Below, in pieces: positions 7,753 to 18,068 of a DNA stretch of 44,922 nucleotides. Source of the DNA: an uncultured Bacteroidaceae bacterium (GTDB lineage: Bacteria; Bacteroidota; Bacteroidia; Bacteroidales; Bacteroidaceae); NCBI GenBank assembly GCA_905233465.1, contig CAJOEI010000012.1, positions 1 through 44,922 of the forward strand, given 5' to 3'. Each line of letters begins with the position of its first letter. Within the stretch, counting starts at the first letter, position 1. The position numbers and the translations under genes were made by a program. The notes below the pieces were generated by a model, which searched no databases, was not told where the DNA came from, and was given only the letters and a program-made list of their open reading frames with translations.

Positions 7753-8991
7753 ATGAAACGCGTTTTTCTATATTATATATGTTTGTGCGCGTCACTTGTA
7801 TGCGCGTGCGCGCTAGCTTCGTGCGACAAAAACAACGAGCTCGAACCAAAATATGGCAATCCGGGTGAGGAGATGGAGCGCACGATGATAGTGTATATGG
7901 CAGGCGAGAACACGTTGGCACGCTACACCGCCGCCGACTCCTTGGAAATAGCTCAGGGGTTGAGCTCCATACCAGAGGATGCTCGTGTTGTGGTGTTTAT
8001 TGACGATACCCGCAGCAGCCGCATCTGTGTGGGCACGCGGACAACGCCGTTGCAGACAGTGTTAACATACGAAGACAACATCAACTCGACAGACAGCGCC
8101 TCGATGCTGTCGGTGCTTGACTATATAGTACGAACTTATCCTGCACGCCACTATGGCATGACCTTTTGGAGCCACGCCTCGGGATGGGTGACCCATCCGG
8201 GTGCCGCTTTGGCACCGCGTCGCAGTTTCGGCATTGACAACGGCCGGCGAGATCCTTATACCAACGACGGCCGCGAGATGAACATAAGCACGCTGGCAAG
8301 GGTGCTCTCGCACCTGCCGCACATGGACTACCTCTTTTTCGATGCCTGTTTCATGCAGTGTGTGGAGGTGGCCTATGAGCTTCGCAATGTCGCGGACTGG
8401 ATCATCGCTTCGCCTGCCGAGATACCGGGCGACGGCGCGCCATATCAGTACGTCGTCTCCCCGCTGTGTCAGGCCGAGGCCGACATATCTGGTGCGGTGC
8501 AGGCGTACTACGACTACTATAATGCTGGCGAAGGCCATAGAGTGTATTACGGTGTTGTCCTCTCGGCTGTGCGCACAAGCCACGTTGAGGCGTTGGCGGA
8601 TGCCACCCGCTCTTTGGCGCAAAGGCTGTTTGCTGAACCGGAAGAGTTGCAGCTCGATAGTGTGCAACGCTACTGCCTGCTCGACGAATCGGACTACTAC
8701 ACCGAATACTACGACATGGCCAGTCTGATATACCATAACGCCAGTGTCGGGGAATATGAAGCATGGCGAGCAGCATTCGATGACGCGGTGCCATATACTG
8801 GCATATCGGACTATTGGTATTCGGCACTGGTGCGCCCGCATGCCGTGCCTGTCAATGACCATGTACACACTGGTGCTGTGTCGATTTATACGCCGGGTGT
8901 GCGCCTGAATAGGGATGAGTCTGTGGCGGAACAATGGGACGAGGACTATCGTTCAACGGCGTGGTACGCAGCATTAGGCTTGAGAAACTAA
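7753..8991 (+). CDS. Clostripain-family (C11) cysteine peptidase lipoprotein
   Basis: The start ATG at 7753 gives a lipoprotein signal: a hydrophobic stretch ending in LASC with the acylated Cys at residue 24. The C11 pattern is clear. TMIVYMAGENTL opens the domain, the catalytic His141 is in FWSHASGW and the nucleophile Cys199 is in FFDACFMQCVEV. An IIASPAEIPGDGAPY segment follows. Known C11 enzymes such as clostripain cleave after Arg or Lys, often after self-processing; specificity here is not readable. The protein (412 aa) should sit on the outer membrane or face the periplasm. It heads the plus-strand gene run and is divergent from the histidine kinase. Confidence 0.9.
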   Translation: MKRVFLYYICLCASLVCACALASCDKNNELEPKYGNPGEEMERTMIVYMAGENTLARYTAADSLEIAQGLSSIPEDARVVVFIDDTRSSRICVGTRTTPLQTVLTYEDNINSTDSASMLSVLDYIVRTYPARHYGMTFWSHASGWVTHPGAALAPRRSFGIDNGRRDPYTNDGREMNISTLARVLSHLPHMDYLFFDACFMQCVEVAYELRNVADWIIASPAEIPGDGAPYQYVVSPLCQAEADISGAVQAYYDYYNAGEGHRVYYGVVLSAVRTSHVEALADATRSLAQRLFAEPEELQLDSVQRYCLLDESDYYTEYYDMASLIYHNASVGEYEAWRAAFDDAVPYTGISDYWYSALVRPHAVPVNDHVHTGAVSIYTPGVRLNRDESVAEQWDEDYRSTAWYAALGLRN

Positions 8992-9005
8992 ATTAATAGA
9001 CGGCA

Positions 9006-9281
9006 ATGGCAGCACGGAATCCCTTTTTCAAACCGCACTACACTGAGGAAGAACAACAGCAGTGCTTCGCATGGTTCGAACAGAATATGCAGCGCCTGCC
9101 ACACAACTTCCTCATTGACGATGCCATAGCCACCAACGACCTGCCGACAACAGTTCAACGCCTGATGCTGATGGTCAAGAACGGCAGTACAACAAAGCGC
9201 TCGACATTCAGCGGATATATGGCAATACTCATAAGTATCAAGGATAAGCTGGAACAACGCTGGACACAAGAAAATTCATAA
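9006..9281 (+). CDS. Small protein of unknown function
   Basis: This 91-residue soluble protein (MAARNPFFKPHYTEEE...) is not recognised. It has no signal peptide, no membrane segment and no cysteine cluster; it appears mostly helical, with one Cys. It starts 14 bp after the clostripain-like gene and ends 23 bp before the aminopeptidase P gene, so it is probably co-transcribed. The tight spacing and balanced composition support a real gene. Confidence 0.7.
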   Translation: MAARNPFFKPHYTEEEQQQCFAWFEQNMQRLPHNFLIDDAIATNDLPTTVQRLMLMVKNGSTTKRSTFSGYMAILISIKDKLEQRWTQENS

Positions 9282-9304
9282 ATCACAGATATAATAATAC
9301 AACT

Positions 9305-10702
9305 ATGCTATTTGACAAGCAGACATACATCCAACGGCGCGCCATGTTGCGCCAGCAAGTGGGCGAAGGCCTCATCATACTGCCGGGCAACAACGACAGC
9401 CCGATGAACTACCCTGCAAACGCTTATAAGTTCCGTCAGGACAGCACATTCCTGTATTTCTTTGGACAGCACCGCGAGGGGTTGTGCGGAGTCATAGATG
9501 CTGATGCTGGCGAGGACTGGTTGCTTGGTGACGACATTTCGCTGGATGACATCGTATGGTTCGGAGCCGTGGACAGCGTGGCAGACATGGCTACCGAGTG
9601 TGGTGCCGGCAAGAGCGCACCGATGTCACAGCTGCAGGTGCTCGTGGATGCTGCACGCCGTCAGGGGCGCACCATACACTTCCTGCCGCCATATCGTCAC
9701 GACTGGATGATACAGCTCATGGACTTGACTGGCATACATCCGCGTGACCAGAAAGCCGCTGCAAGCCTTGCGCTCATTAACGCCGTGGTGGAGCAGCGTG
9801 CCCGCAAGAGTGCCGGCGAAGTCGCTGAGATAGAGCGTGCCATGGATATAGGCTATGAGATGCACACCACAGCCATGCGCATGTGCCGTCCAGGGGTGAC
9901 TGAGCAGGAGATTGCGGGCCGGTTGGCCGGCATAGCACAGAGCCGCGGATGCATCACCAGCTTCCAGACCATACTCTCCATGCATGGTGAGATACAGCAT
10001 GGCTACCCATCGTCGCGCCCATTAGAGGCCGGCAGACTGATGCTCTGCGACTGTGGTGCTGAGACCAACGAGAACTACTGCTCGGACAACACACGCGTCA
10101 CACCTATCAGTGGACGCTTCACACAGAAGCAGCGCGACATTTACCAGGCTGTGGCGGATGCCCACGACAGAGTCGTGGAGATGGCCGCACCCGGCGTGAA
10201 ATGGTGGGACTGCCACTTCGCTGCGGCACGTGTCATCACAGAGCGTCTAAAGGACATCGGCCTGATGTGCGGCAACACCGATGATGCCCTGGCTGCAGGA
10301 GCACACGCGATGTTCTTCGTGCATGGCTTAGGGCACATGATGGGCATGGATGTACACGACATGGAGGGCCTGGGACAGGTATATGTGGGCTTCGACGACG
10401 AGGTGCGTCCGCGTCTGGACCAATTTGGCACCAATTTCCTCCGTTGCGGCAGACGCATGCAGGAGGGTTTCGTGATGACTGACGAACCAGGTATATATTT
10501 CATCCCAGCCCTGATTGACGATTGGCGTGCCAGGGGACACAACAAGGAGTTCATCAACTTCGACCGCGTGGAAGAATATCGCGACTTCGGAGGCATACGC
10601 CTTGAAGACGACTTGCTGATCACTGCCGACGGTTGCCGTTACCTTGGAGAGAAGCGTATACCTCTGCAGCCCGATGAGGTGGAAGCATTTGTCAACGCAT
10701 GA
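9305..10702 (+). CDS. pepP: Xaa-Pro aminopeptidase (aminopeptidase P, M24B)
   Basis: The enzyme releases N-terminal residues preceding proline. The N-terminal domain has the AMP_N look (NNDSPMNYPANAYKFRQDS). The five metal ligands of the pita-bread fold are in place: Asp249 and Asp261 (CDCGAETNENYCSDNTR), His344 (HGLGHMMG), Glu394 (TDEPGIYF) and Glu434 (GGIRLEDD). At 465 aa it is typical for Bacteroidetes members. No signal peptide is seen, so it is cytoplasmic. It lies in the plus-strand run between the small unknown gene and a C1 peptidase. Confidence 0.93.
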   Translation: MLFDKQTYIQRRAMLRQQVGEGLIILPGNNDSPMNYPANAYKFRQDSTFLYFFGQHREGLCGVIDADAGEDWLLGDDISLDDIVWFGAVDSVADMATECGAGKSAPMSQLQVLVDAARRQGRTIHFLPPYRHDWMIQLMDLTGIHPRDQKAAASLALINAVVEQRARKSAGEVAEIERAMDIGYEMHTTAMRMCRPGVTEQEIAGRLAGIAQSRGCITSFQTILSMHGEIQHGYPSSRPLEAGRLMLCDCGAETNENYCSDNTRVTPISGRFTQKQRDIYQAVADAHDRVVEMAAPGVKWWDCHFAAARVITERLKDIGLMCGNTDDALAAGAHAMFFVHGLGHMMGMDVHDMEGLGQVYVGFDDEVRPRLDQFGTNFLRCGRRMQEGFVMTDEPGIYFIPALIDDWRARGHNKEFINFDRVEEYRDFGGIRLEDDLLITADGCRYLGEKRIPLQPDEVEAFVNA

Positions 10703-10739
10703 GTACAACAGACAACAAATTCAACATAATAATATCAAA

Positions 10740-11942
10740 ATGAAAAAAATCGTGTTTTTGGCATTGGCCGCACTGGTTGCCATGCCGTCCTTCGCTGCCA
10801 AGAAGGACAAGAAAGAGAAGAAAGAAGAAGGTTACATCTTCACAACGGTGAAAGAGTTGCCTATCACCTCAGTCAAAGACCAAAGTCGCAGTGGTACATG
10901 CTGGGCATTCAGCGCATTGGGCTTCTTCGAGGCTGAGTTGCTGCGCATGGGTAAGGGTGAGCAGGATCTGTGCGAGATGTTTGTAGTACACAAGACAATG
11001 GAAGACCGCGCCGACGCTGCTGTACGCACTCACGGAGATGTGAGCTATGCACAGGGCGGTTCGTTCTATGATGTGGTATACTGCCTTGAGAACTATGGCA
11101 TCGTGCCGCAGAAAGCCATGCCCGAACCTGGTTCACTATATGGTGAGAAGAGCATCAACCACAACGAGGTTGATGCTGTGGCAACAGCTTTTGTCAAGGC
11201 TATTGCCGAGGGTAAGCAGAAAAAGATTTCACCTGCGTGGAAGACGGCTTTTAGTGGTATCTATGATGCTTATCTGGGCAAGTGCCCAGAGACATTCACC
11301 CTCGAAGGTAAGGAATATACGCCGAAGAGCTATGCCGAGAGCCTCGGCCTCAACGATATGAGCCAGTATGTAAGCCTCACCAGCTATACTCACAAACCGT
11401 TCTACAAGCCTTTTGTTCTGGAGATTCAGGACAACTGGCGCTGGGCACAGAGCTACAACCTGCCTCTGGACGAGTTTATGGAGGTCTTTGACTACGCCAT
11501 ACAAAATGGTTACCCCATAGCATGGGGTTCGGATGTCAGCGAGACAGGCTTTACCCGCCAGGGCATTGCCGTGATGCCTGACACTGAGGGGGCAGCAGAT
11601 CTCACTGGAAGCGACCGCGACCATTGGTTGGGCATGTCGCCTACAGAGCGCAGCAATGAGGCTCTGACCAAGCCTTCGCCCGAGAAGGTCATCACACAAG
11701 AGATGCGTCAGGCTGGTTATGACAGCTGGGAGACCACCGACGACCACGGCATGCTCATCTACGGCATTGCCAAGGACCAGACGGGTAAAGAGTATTATAT
11801 GGTCAAGAATTCATGGGGTGAGTACGGCAAGTATAAGGGAATTTGGTATGCCAGCAAAGCATTTGTTGCTTACAAGACCATGAACATCCTCGTGAACAAG
11901 GATGGCGTGCCTGCAGCACTGCGACAGAAACTGGGTATTTAA
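10740..11942 (+). CDS. Secreted C1-family cysteine peptidase (aminopeptidase C-like)
   Basis: The ATG at 10740 gives a clean signal peptide (MKKIVFLALAALVAMPSFA) followed by a Lys-rich segment. The papain-fold active site is complete: QSRSGTCWAFSA with Cys54, the His in DDHGMLIYG and the Asn in VKNSWGEYG. The 400-aa size and the large insert between Cys and His match the bleomycin hydrolase / aminopeptidase C (C1B) type rather than papain proper. Unlike cytoplasmic PepC, this one is exported. It follows pepP by 37 bp and precedes recJ by 15 bp. A role in digesting peptides in the periplasm is inference. Confidence 0.88.
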   Translation: MKKIVFLALAALVAMPSFAAKKDKKEKKEEGYIFTTVKELPITSVKDQSRSGTCWAFSALGFFEAELLRMGKGEQDLCEMFVVHKTMEDRADAAVRTHGDVSYAQGGSFYDVVYCLENYGIVPQKAMPEPGSLYGEKSINHNEVDAVATAFVKAIAEGKQKKISPAWKTAFSGIYDAYLGKCPETFTLEGKEYTPKSYAESLGLNDMSQYVSLTSYTHKPFYKPFVLEIQDNWRWAQSYNLPLDEFMEVFDYAIQNGYPIAWGSDVSETGFTRQGIAVMPDTEGAADLTGSDRDHWLGMSPTERSNEALTKPSPEKVITQEMRQAGYDSWETTDDHGMLIYGIAKDQTGKEYYMVKNSWGEYGKYKGIWYASKAFVAYKTMNILVNKDGVPAALRQKLGI

Positions 11943-11957
11943 TTTTTGCAGTGCTAA

Positions 11958-13679
11958 ATGAAATACAAGTGGAATTACGCGGCCCCTACGCCAGAGCGGG
12001 CCGCGGCAGCAGCTGAACTGGCACACGAGGTGAACGTTCACCCCGCGATAGGCCGGTTGTTGCTCGACCGCGGACTTGCCACGCCACAGGAGGTGAAGCG
12101 TTTCTTCCGTCCTCAACTCAGCGAACTGCTTGACCCATTCCTCTTCAGAGACATGCAGGTCGCCGTGGCCAGGCTGAATCAAGCTCTTGGCCGCAAGGAG
12201 CGCATCCTTGTCTATGGCGACTACGATGTCGACGGTTGCACTGCCGTGGCATTGGTATATAGATTCTTGCAGCAATTCACATCCAATATCGACTATTATG
12301 TTCCCGACCGCTATGAGGAGGGATATGGTGTCAGCCACAAGGGAGTAGACTATGCCCATGAGACGGGCGTAGGTCTCATCATTGTGCTCGACTGTGGCAT
12401 CAAGGCCAATGAAGAAATTGCATACGCCAAGAGCCTTGGTATCGATTTCATCATCTGCGACCACCATGTGCCGGGCGACGAACTGCCGCCAGCTATAGCC
12501 ATTCTCAACGCTAAACGTCACGATGCCACCTACCCGTACGAACATCTGTCAGGTTGCGGCGTTGGCTTCAAGCTGATGCAGGCATTTGCCATCAACAATG
12601 GCATACCGCTTTCGCAGCTGACTCCGCTGTTGGACTTGTGTGCAATAAGTATCGCATCAGACATTGTGCCAGTGCTGGGAGAGAATCGTGTTTTGGCATA
12701 TCATGGCCTAAAGCAAATCAACATCAACCCCAGCGTGGGCATCAAGGCCATAATAGAGATATGTGGTATCACTGAGCGAGAGCTGACGATGAGCGACATC
12801 ATCTTCAAGATAGGTCCTCGCATCAATGCCTCAGGCCGCATGCAGAACGGCCGCGAGGCCGTGGCACTGATGGTTGAGCGCGACCCGCGCAAGGCACATC
12901 GCATGGCCCTGCAGATTAACGCCTACAACGACCAGCGCAAGGACTTGGACAAGGAGATGACGCAGGAAGCCAACCGCATCGTGGAACGACTTGATCACTC
13001 TCATGAGAAGCGTTCCATCGTCATCTACAACGAGGAATGGCATAAGGGCGTGATAGGTATTGTCGCCTCACGACTGACGGAGATATATACCCGTCCGTCG
13101 GTTGTCTTGACACGTACAGGAGATATGGCTACGGGCTCGGCACGCAGCGTGGCGGGTTTCGATGTCTACAAGGCCATAGAGAGTTGCAGCGACCTGTTGG
13201 AGAACTTCGGTGGTCACACATACGCTGCCGGCTTGTCAATGCGGGTTGACAATGTGAAGGAATTCAAAAGACGCTTTGAGGCCTATGTGGATGCCAACAT
13301 CGAGGAGGAACAGATACAGTCGGAACTCAATATCGATGCATTCCTTGATTTCAAGGACATCTCACATCGCTTTGCCACGGACCTCAAGAAGCTTGCACCA
13401 TTTGGTCCCGACAATCCCAAGCCGCTGTTCTGCACGCGCCACGTCTTCGACTATGGTACGAGCAAAGTAGTCGGCCACAATCAGGAGCATATCAAGCTGG
13501 AGTTGGTGGACAACAAGAGTTCAAGCGTCGTCAGCGGTATAGCCTTCGGCCAGAGTTCACAGGTGAGGTACATAAAGACGAAGCATCCGTTTGACATCGT
13601 CTACACCGTTGAAGACAACACCCACAAGCGCGGCGAGGTGCAGTTGCAGATAGAAGACATCCGCCCGACTGAGCAATGA
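11958..13679 (+). CDS. recJ: Single-strand DNA exonuclease RecJ
   Basis: RecJ is a 5'-to-3' single-strand exonuclease of recombination and mismatch repair. DHH-family motifs are visible: YGDYDVDG (Asp88/90/92), DCG (145-147) and CDHH (168-170). The DHHA1 part carries the glycine-rich GGHTYAAG motif near residue 420, and an OB-fold C-terminal domain follows. At 573 aa it is a standard length. It overlaps recQ by four bases (ATGA), which implies translational coupling of two enzymes of the same RecF-type repair pathway. Confidence 0.96.
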   Translation: MKYKWNYAAPTPERAAAAAELAHEVNVHPAIGRLLLDRGLATPQEVKRFFRPQLSELLDPFLFRDMQVAVARLNQALGRKERILVYGDYDVDGCTAVALVYRFLQQFTSNIDYYVPDRYEEGYGVSHKGVDYAHETGVGLIIVLDCGIKANEEIAYAKSLGIDFIICDHHVPGDELPPAIAILNAKRHDATYPYEHLSGCGVGFKLMQAFAINNGIPLSQLTPLLDLCAISIASDIVPVLGENRVLAYHGLKQININPSVGIKAIIEICGITERELTMSDIIFKIGPRINASGRMQNGREAVALMVERDPRKAHRMALQINAYNDQRKDLDKEMTQEANRIVERLDHSHEKRSIVIYNEEWHKGVIGIVASRLTEIYTRPSVVLTRTGDMATGSARSVAGFDVYKAIESCSDLLENFGGHTYAAGLSMRVDNVKEFKRRFEAYVDANIEEEQIQSELNIDAFLDFKDISHRFATDLKKLAPFGPDNPKPLFCTRHVFDYGTSKVVGHNQEHIKLELVDNKSSSVVSGIAFGQSSQVRYIKTKHPFDIVYTVEDNTHKRGEVQLQIEDIRPTEQ

Positions 13680-15586
13680 AGTTCCGTTCCATCCTCCAAC
13701 AATACTGGGGCTATGATGACTTTCGCGGCATACAGCGTGACATCATAGAGAGCATCGCCCAAGGTCGTGACACCTTGGGCTTGATGCCCACTGGTGGTGG
13801 CAAGAGTATCACCTTTCAGGTGCCGGCTCTTGCAATGGTTGGAGTGTGTCTGGTCATCTCACCTCTCATCTCGTTGATGAAGGATCAGGTGGCCAACCTG
13901 CGTCGCCGAGGCATACGTGCCTTGGCCGTGTACACCGGCATGGATGCCGAGGAGATTCGCATCACTTTGGACAATGCCGTGTATGGTAACTTCAAGTTCC
14001 TTTATGTCTCACCAGAGCGCTTGGGCTCAGAACTATTTCAGTCCAAACTCAGGCAGATGCATGTGAGCTTCATCACAGTGGATGAGGCCCACTGCATTTC
14101 CCAATGGGGCTACGACTTCCGTCCGGCCTACACGCAGATTGCCCAGGTGCGCGAGATTGTCCCGCATGCACCTGTTCTGGCTCTCACCGCTACGGCCACG
14201 CCTGAGGTTGTGGCAGACATACAGCGCCAACTGCACTTCCGCAAGGAAAATGTATGCCAGATGAGTTTCGCGCGCGCGAACCTTATATATATTGTCCGCC
14301 ACACAGAAGATGCTGTTGAGAACGAGGTGCTGGAACTGTTGCATCTCATCCCCGGCCCAGCTATTATTTACACCCGCAGCCGGCGCAAGACCGAGGAGCT
14401 GTCTGCTTGGCTACAGACTGAGGGCTATGCCGCAACCTACTACCACGCCGGCCTCTCCGACATGGAGAAGAACCGACGCCAAGAGGCGTTCCAGTCCAGC
14501 GAATTGCAGATTGTTGTTGCCACCAATGCCTTTGGCATGGGCATTGACAAGGCAGATGTGCGACTTGTCCTGCACGTGGACATACCCGATTCGCCGGAGG
14601 CATACTTCCAGGAAGCCGGACGTGCAGGCCGTGACGGTGCGAAGGCTTATGCCGTACTGCTGTGCAATAACCGTTCAGCTGGCTTGCTGCACAGGCACAT
14701 CGACGAGGCCTATCCGCCGTTGGAATACATACGTCAGGTTTATGAGAACCTATGTTGCTTCCTTGAGATAGGTATCGGCGAGGGCGGACAAGTCACTAAG
14801 GAGTTTGACCTCAATCAGTTTTGCATCAACTTCCGCCACTATGCCACGCGTGCATATAATGCCATTATTCTTTTGTCGCGGGCAGGTTTCATCGAATGGA
14901 TTGATGCTGAAGATAGCCAGAGTCGCGTGATGTTCCTCGTTGAACGCGACCAGCTTTACAACATGCCCCTATCCCGCGACGAAGACCGACTAGTGTATTT
15001 CCTGTTGCGGACCTATACCGGGCTGTTCAGCGAGTATGCATATCTCGACGAGAATCTGGCAGCTGAGCGCCTTGGCTTGCAGCCCCGGCAGATTAGCGAG
15101 TTGTTGATAGCACTCAGCCGCAGCCACATAATCAAGTATATCCCTAAGAAATACATTCCACGCATCTACTTCACCCAACGCCGGGTTGACATCGATGAGA
15201 TTACTCTGCCGCCAAGTGTGTATGAGCAGCGCAGGCAACAGATGGAACGGCGTGTGGAGACGATGACGCAATATATAGAGACCGAAGACTGTCACAGTGT
15301 GTTCCTGCTGCGTTACTTCGGACAAGCCGATGCTGAGGCGTGCGGACAATGTGACAACTGCCTTGGCGACGACTTCTCTTTCCGTGCTGTCGACCCGCAA
15401 CGAACCGTCAAATTGCATGAGCAGATTGTCGACATCCTTCGGCACAATGGCCCGACATATATTCCCGACATCCGTGTTGACGGAGCCTCGCCAAATGAGA
15501 TTTCAGCAATGCTTCGGCAGATGCTCGACGATGAGGAGCTTCGCTACGAAGGCGACATGCCCACCGTGGCGCTGTGGACAGACTAA
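13676..15586 (+). CDS. recQ: ATP-dependent DNA helicase RecQ
   Basis: This is a superfamily 2 3'-to-5' helicase. Motif I is PTGGGKS (38-44), the DEAH box is at 136-139 within VDEAHCISQWGYDFRP, and motif VI lies in EAGRAGRDG. The RecQ C-terminal zinc site shows CGQCDNC near residue 560. The terminal part is a short winged-helix-like region, and I see no clear HRDC domain, so substrate handling may differ from E. coli RecQ. It is 636 aa. The start codon overlaps the recJ stop. The next gene, thrA, starts 39 bp downstream. Confidence 0.96.
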   Translation: MKFRSILQQYWGYDDFRGIQRDIIESIAQGRDTLGLMPTGGGKSITFQVPALAMVGVCLVISPLISLMKDQVANLRRRGIRALAVYTGMDAEEIRITLDNAVYGNFKFLYVSPERLGSELFQSKLRQMHVSFITVDEAHCISQWGYDFRPAYTQIAQVREIVPHAPVLALTATATPEVVADIQRQLHFRKENVCQMSFARANLIYIVRHTEDAVENEVLELLHLIPGPAIIYTRSRRKTEELSAWLQTEGYAATYYHAGLSDMEKNRRQEAFQSSELQIVVATNAFGMGIDKADVRLVLHVDIPDSPEAYFQEAGRAGRDGAKAYAVLLCNNRSAGLLHRHIDEAYPPLEYIRQVYENLCCFLEIGIGEGGQVTKEFDLNQFCINFRHYATRAYNAIILLSRAGFIEWIDAEDSQSRVMFLVERDQLYNMPLSRDEDRLVYFLLRTYTGLFSEYAYLDENLAAERLGLQPRQISELLIALSRSHIIKYIPKKYIPRIYFTQRRVDIDEITLPPSVYEQRRQQMERRVETMTQYIETEDCHSVFLLRYFGQADAEACGQCDNCLGDDFSFRAVDPQRTVKLHEQIVDILRHNGPTYIPDIRVDGASPNEISAMLRQMLDDEELRYEGDMPTVALWTD

Positions 15587-15625
15587 AACATTATCCAGCA
15601 ACGATAAACAACACAACATACAAGA

Positions 15626-18055
15626 ATGAAAGTACTCAAATTCGGTGGCTCCAGTGTGGGCTCCGTAGAAAGCATTTTGAATGTCAAACGCATCGTAGAG
15701 GCGCAGACCGAACCCGTGATAGTTGTCGTGTCGGCCCTCGGAGGCATCACCGATAAGCTCATCCGCACAAGTCAGTTGGCAGTGGCTGGCGACGTGGCAT
15801 ACCTCACGGCCTACGCCGAGATGGCACAACGGCATCACACGATGATAGATGCTGTTATTCCTGCCAGTGCCGAACGCGACGCTCTGGTTCGGGTGGTAGA
15901 CAGCCTGCTCGAAGAACTGCGTTCCATATATCAGGGCGTGTATCTCATCCGCGACCTCTCGCCCAAGACCCAGGCTGCCATCGTGAGCTATGGTGAACGT
16001 CTGAGCAGCCGTATCGTTGCAACACTGATCCATGGCGCACGGTGGTATGACAGCCGCGAGTTCATCAAGACCGAAGTCAAGGGCGGACGCTCGCTGCTGG
16101 CTTCAGAGATTACCAACCAGCTGGTGCGTCAGACGTGGCAGGAGATGCCACAGATATCTCTTGTTCCTGGGTTTATCTCCACTGATGCCGAAAGCGGTGA
16201 GGTGACCAACCTCGGACGTGGCGGTTCGGATTATACAGCAAGCATCATTGCCGCAGCCCTCTATGCCAGCGTTCTGGAGATATGGACTGATGTCGATGGC
16301 TTCATGACAGCTGACCCGCGTGTCATCAGTTCTGCGTACGTCATCCCAGAGCTGAGCTACATCGAGGCGATGGAGCTGTGCAACTTCGGTGCCAAGGTGG
16401 TGTATCCGCCTACAATATATCCCGTGTGTGTCAAGGAGATTCCCATCCTTATCAAGAACACATTCAACCCCGAAGCCCCAGGCACCATCATCAAGCGTGA
16501 CATAGCCAACGACTCACGATCCATCAAGGGCATAAGTTCCATCAAGGGCACCACGCTCATCACCGTCTCTGGTCTGTCAATGGTTGGCGTGATAGGCGTG
16601 AACCGCCGCATCTTCAGTGTGCTGGCAGAGAACGGCATATCGGTCTTCATGGTCTCGCAGGCCTCATCGGAGAACAGCACTAGTATCGGCGTTCGTGACG
16701 AAGATGCCTCCGAAGCCTGCCGTGTGCTCAACGAAGAGTTTGCTAAGGAGATAGCTACAGGCGCCATGTTCCGCATGCAGGCTGAGGGCGGCCTTGCCAC
16801 CGTTGCTGTTGTTGGCGAGAATATGAAGCACACCCCCGGCATTGCCGGTAAGTTGTTCGGCACGCTTGGACGCTCTGGTATCAGCGTTATAGCCTGCGCA
16901 CAGGGCGCATCCGAGACCAACATATCTTTTGTTGTAGACTCGCAGTACCTGCGCAAGACGCTGAATGTCATACACGATGCTTTCTTCCTGTCGGAATATC
17001 AGGTTCTCAACCTATTCCTCTGCGGTGTTGGCACCGTGGGTGCCTCGCTCATAGAGCAGCTGGCCCAGCAGCAGGAGAAGCTGATGCGTGAGCAGGGCTT
17101 GAAGTTGAACGTTGTGGGTCTTGCCAGCAGCCATCGTGCGCTGTTCTCACGTGAGGGCATTGATCTCACACACTGGCGCGACGCACTTGATGCAGCTCCT
17201 GAGAGCGACACACAACGTCTGCATGACGAGGTCGTGGGCATGAACATCTTTAATTCTGTTTTTGTGGACTGCACCGCCTCGCCCGACGTGGCCTCGCTCT
17301 ACCACGACTTCCTTGAACACAATATCAATGTGGTGGCAGCCAACAAGATAGCAGCCAGCTCGGACTATGCCAACTACCATGCGCTGAAGGCCACTGCACA
17401 GCGACGCGGCGTGAAGTTCCTCTTCGAGACCAACGTGGGTGCCGGCCTGCCCATCATACGCACCATCAATGACCTCATCCATAGCGGTGACAAGATTTTG
17501 CGTATTGAGGCAGTGCTCAGTGGAACCCTGAACTACATCTTCAACAAGCTGTCTGCCACAGTACCGTTCTCCGAGACAGTACGCATGGCACAGGCCGAAG
17601 GCTATTCTGAGCCCGATCCACGCATCGACCTCAGCGGCACGGATGTCATTCGCAAGCTGGTCATTCTGGCACGTGAAGCCGGGTATGAAGTTGAGCAGTC
17701 GGATGTTGAAGCAGACCTCTTCATCCCCGCATCTCTCTTCTGCGGTGATGTGGCCACCTTCTGGTCGGAGCTGCCCAATCTGGACGAGACTTTTGAGCAG
17801 CGTCGTCGCAGCGTCGAGGCCGCAGGCTGCAGGATGCGCTTTGTGGCCCGATACGAGGACGGTCATGCCAGCGTAGGACTGGCAGAGATACCCGAGAGCC
17901 ATCCATTCTATCGTCTGGAGGGCTCCAACAACATCGTCATGCTCACCACCGAACGCTACCGCGAGTATCCGATGCTCATTCAGGGCTATGGTGCTGGTGC
18001 CAGCGTGACAGCTGCAGGTGTGTTCGCGGATATCATGTCAATAGCTAATATATAA
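15626..18055 (+). CDS. thrA: Bifunctional aspartokinase / homoserine dehydrogenase
   Basis: It carries out the first and third steps from aspartate to threonine and methionine. The kinase domain opens with MKVLKFGGSSVGS and covers about 1-290. A paired ACT regulatory region (about 305-455) follows, with VIGVNRRIFSVL and GRSGISVIACAQG. The dehydrogenase begins near 466 with the NAD(P)-binding LCGVGTVGASL. The length, 809 aa, matches E. coli ThrA. The two-ACT layout suggests feedback inhibition by threonine, as in the family. It is 13 bp upstream of apgM and forms a threonine operon with apgM and thrC. No attenuator was seen in the 39-bp leader. Confidence 0.96.
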   Translation: MKVLKFGGSSVGSVESILNVKRIVEAQTEPVIVVVSALGGITDKLIRTSQLAVAGDVAYLTAYAEMAQRHHTMIDAVIPASAERDALVRVVDSLLEELRSIYQGVYLIRDLSPKTQAAIVSYGERLSSRIVATLIHGARWYDSREFIKTEVKGGRSLLASEITNQLVRQTWQEMPQISLVPGFISTDAESGEVTNLGRGGSDYTASIIAAALYASVLEIWTDVDGFMTADPRVISSAYVIPELSYIEAMELCNFGAKVVYPPTIYPVCVKEIPILIKNTFNPEAPGTIIKRDIANDSRSIKGISSIKGTTLITVSGLSMVGVIGVNRRIFSVLAENGISVFMVSQASSENSTSIGVRDEDASEACRVLNEEFAKEIATGAMFRMQAEGGLATVAVVGENMKHTPGIAGKLFGTLGRSGISVIACAQGASETNISFVVDSQYLRKTLNVIHDAFFLSEYQVLNLFLCGVGTVGASLIEQLAQQQEKLMREQGLKLNVVGLASSHRALFSREGIDLTHWRDALDAAPESDTQRLHDEVVGMNIFNSVFVDCTASPDVASLYHDFLEHNINVVAANKIAASSDYANYHALKATAQRRGVKFLFETNVGAGLPIIRTINDLIHSGDKILRIEAVLSGTLNYIFNKLSATVPFSETVRMAQAEGYSEPDPRIDLSGTDVIRKLVILAREAGYEVEQSDVEADLFIPASLFCGDVATFWSELPNLDETFEQRRRSVEAAGCRMRFVARYEDGHASVGLAEIPESHPFYRLEGSNNIVMLTTERYREYPMLIQGYGAGASVTAAGVFADIMSIANI

Positions 18056-18068
18056 AAAGGCCATTGTA

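Noticed and set aside
7667..7921. N-terminal extension of the histidine kinase frame
   Set aside because: It would overlap the divergent clostripain-like gene and its signal peptide. The start at 7666 gives a proper membrane helix.
15587..15625. Threonine attenuator or riboswitch upstream of thrA
   Set aside because: The gap is only 39 bp, with no leader peptide or hairpin.
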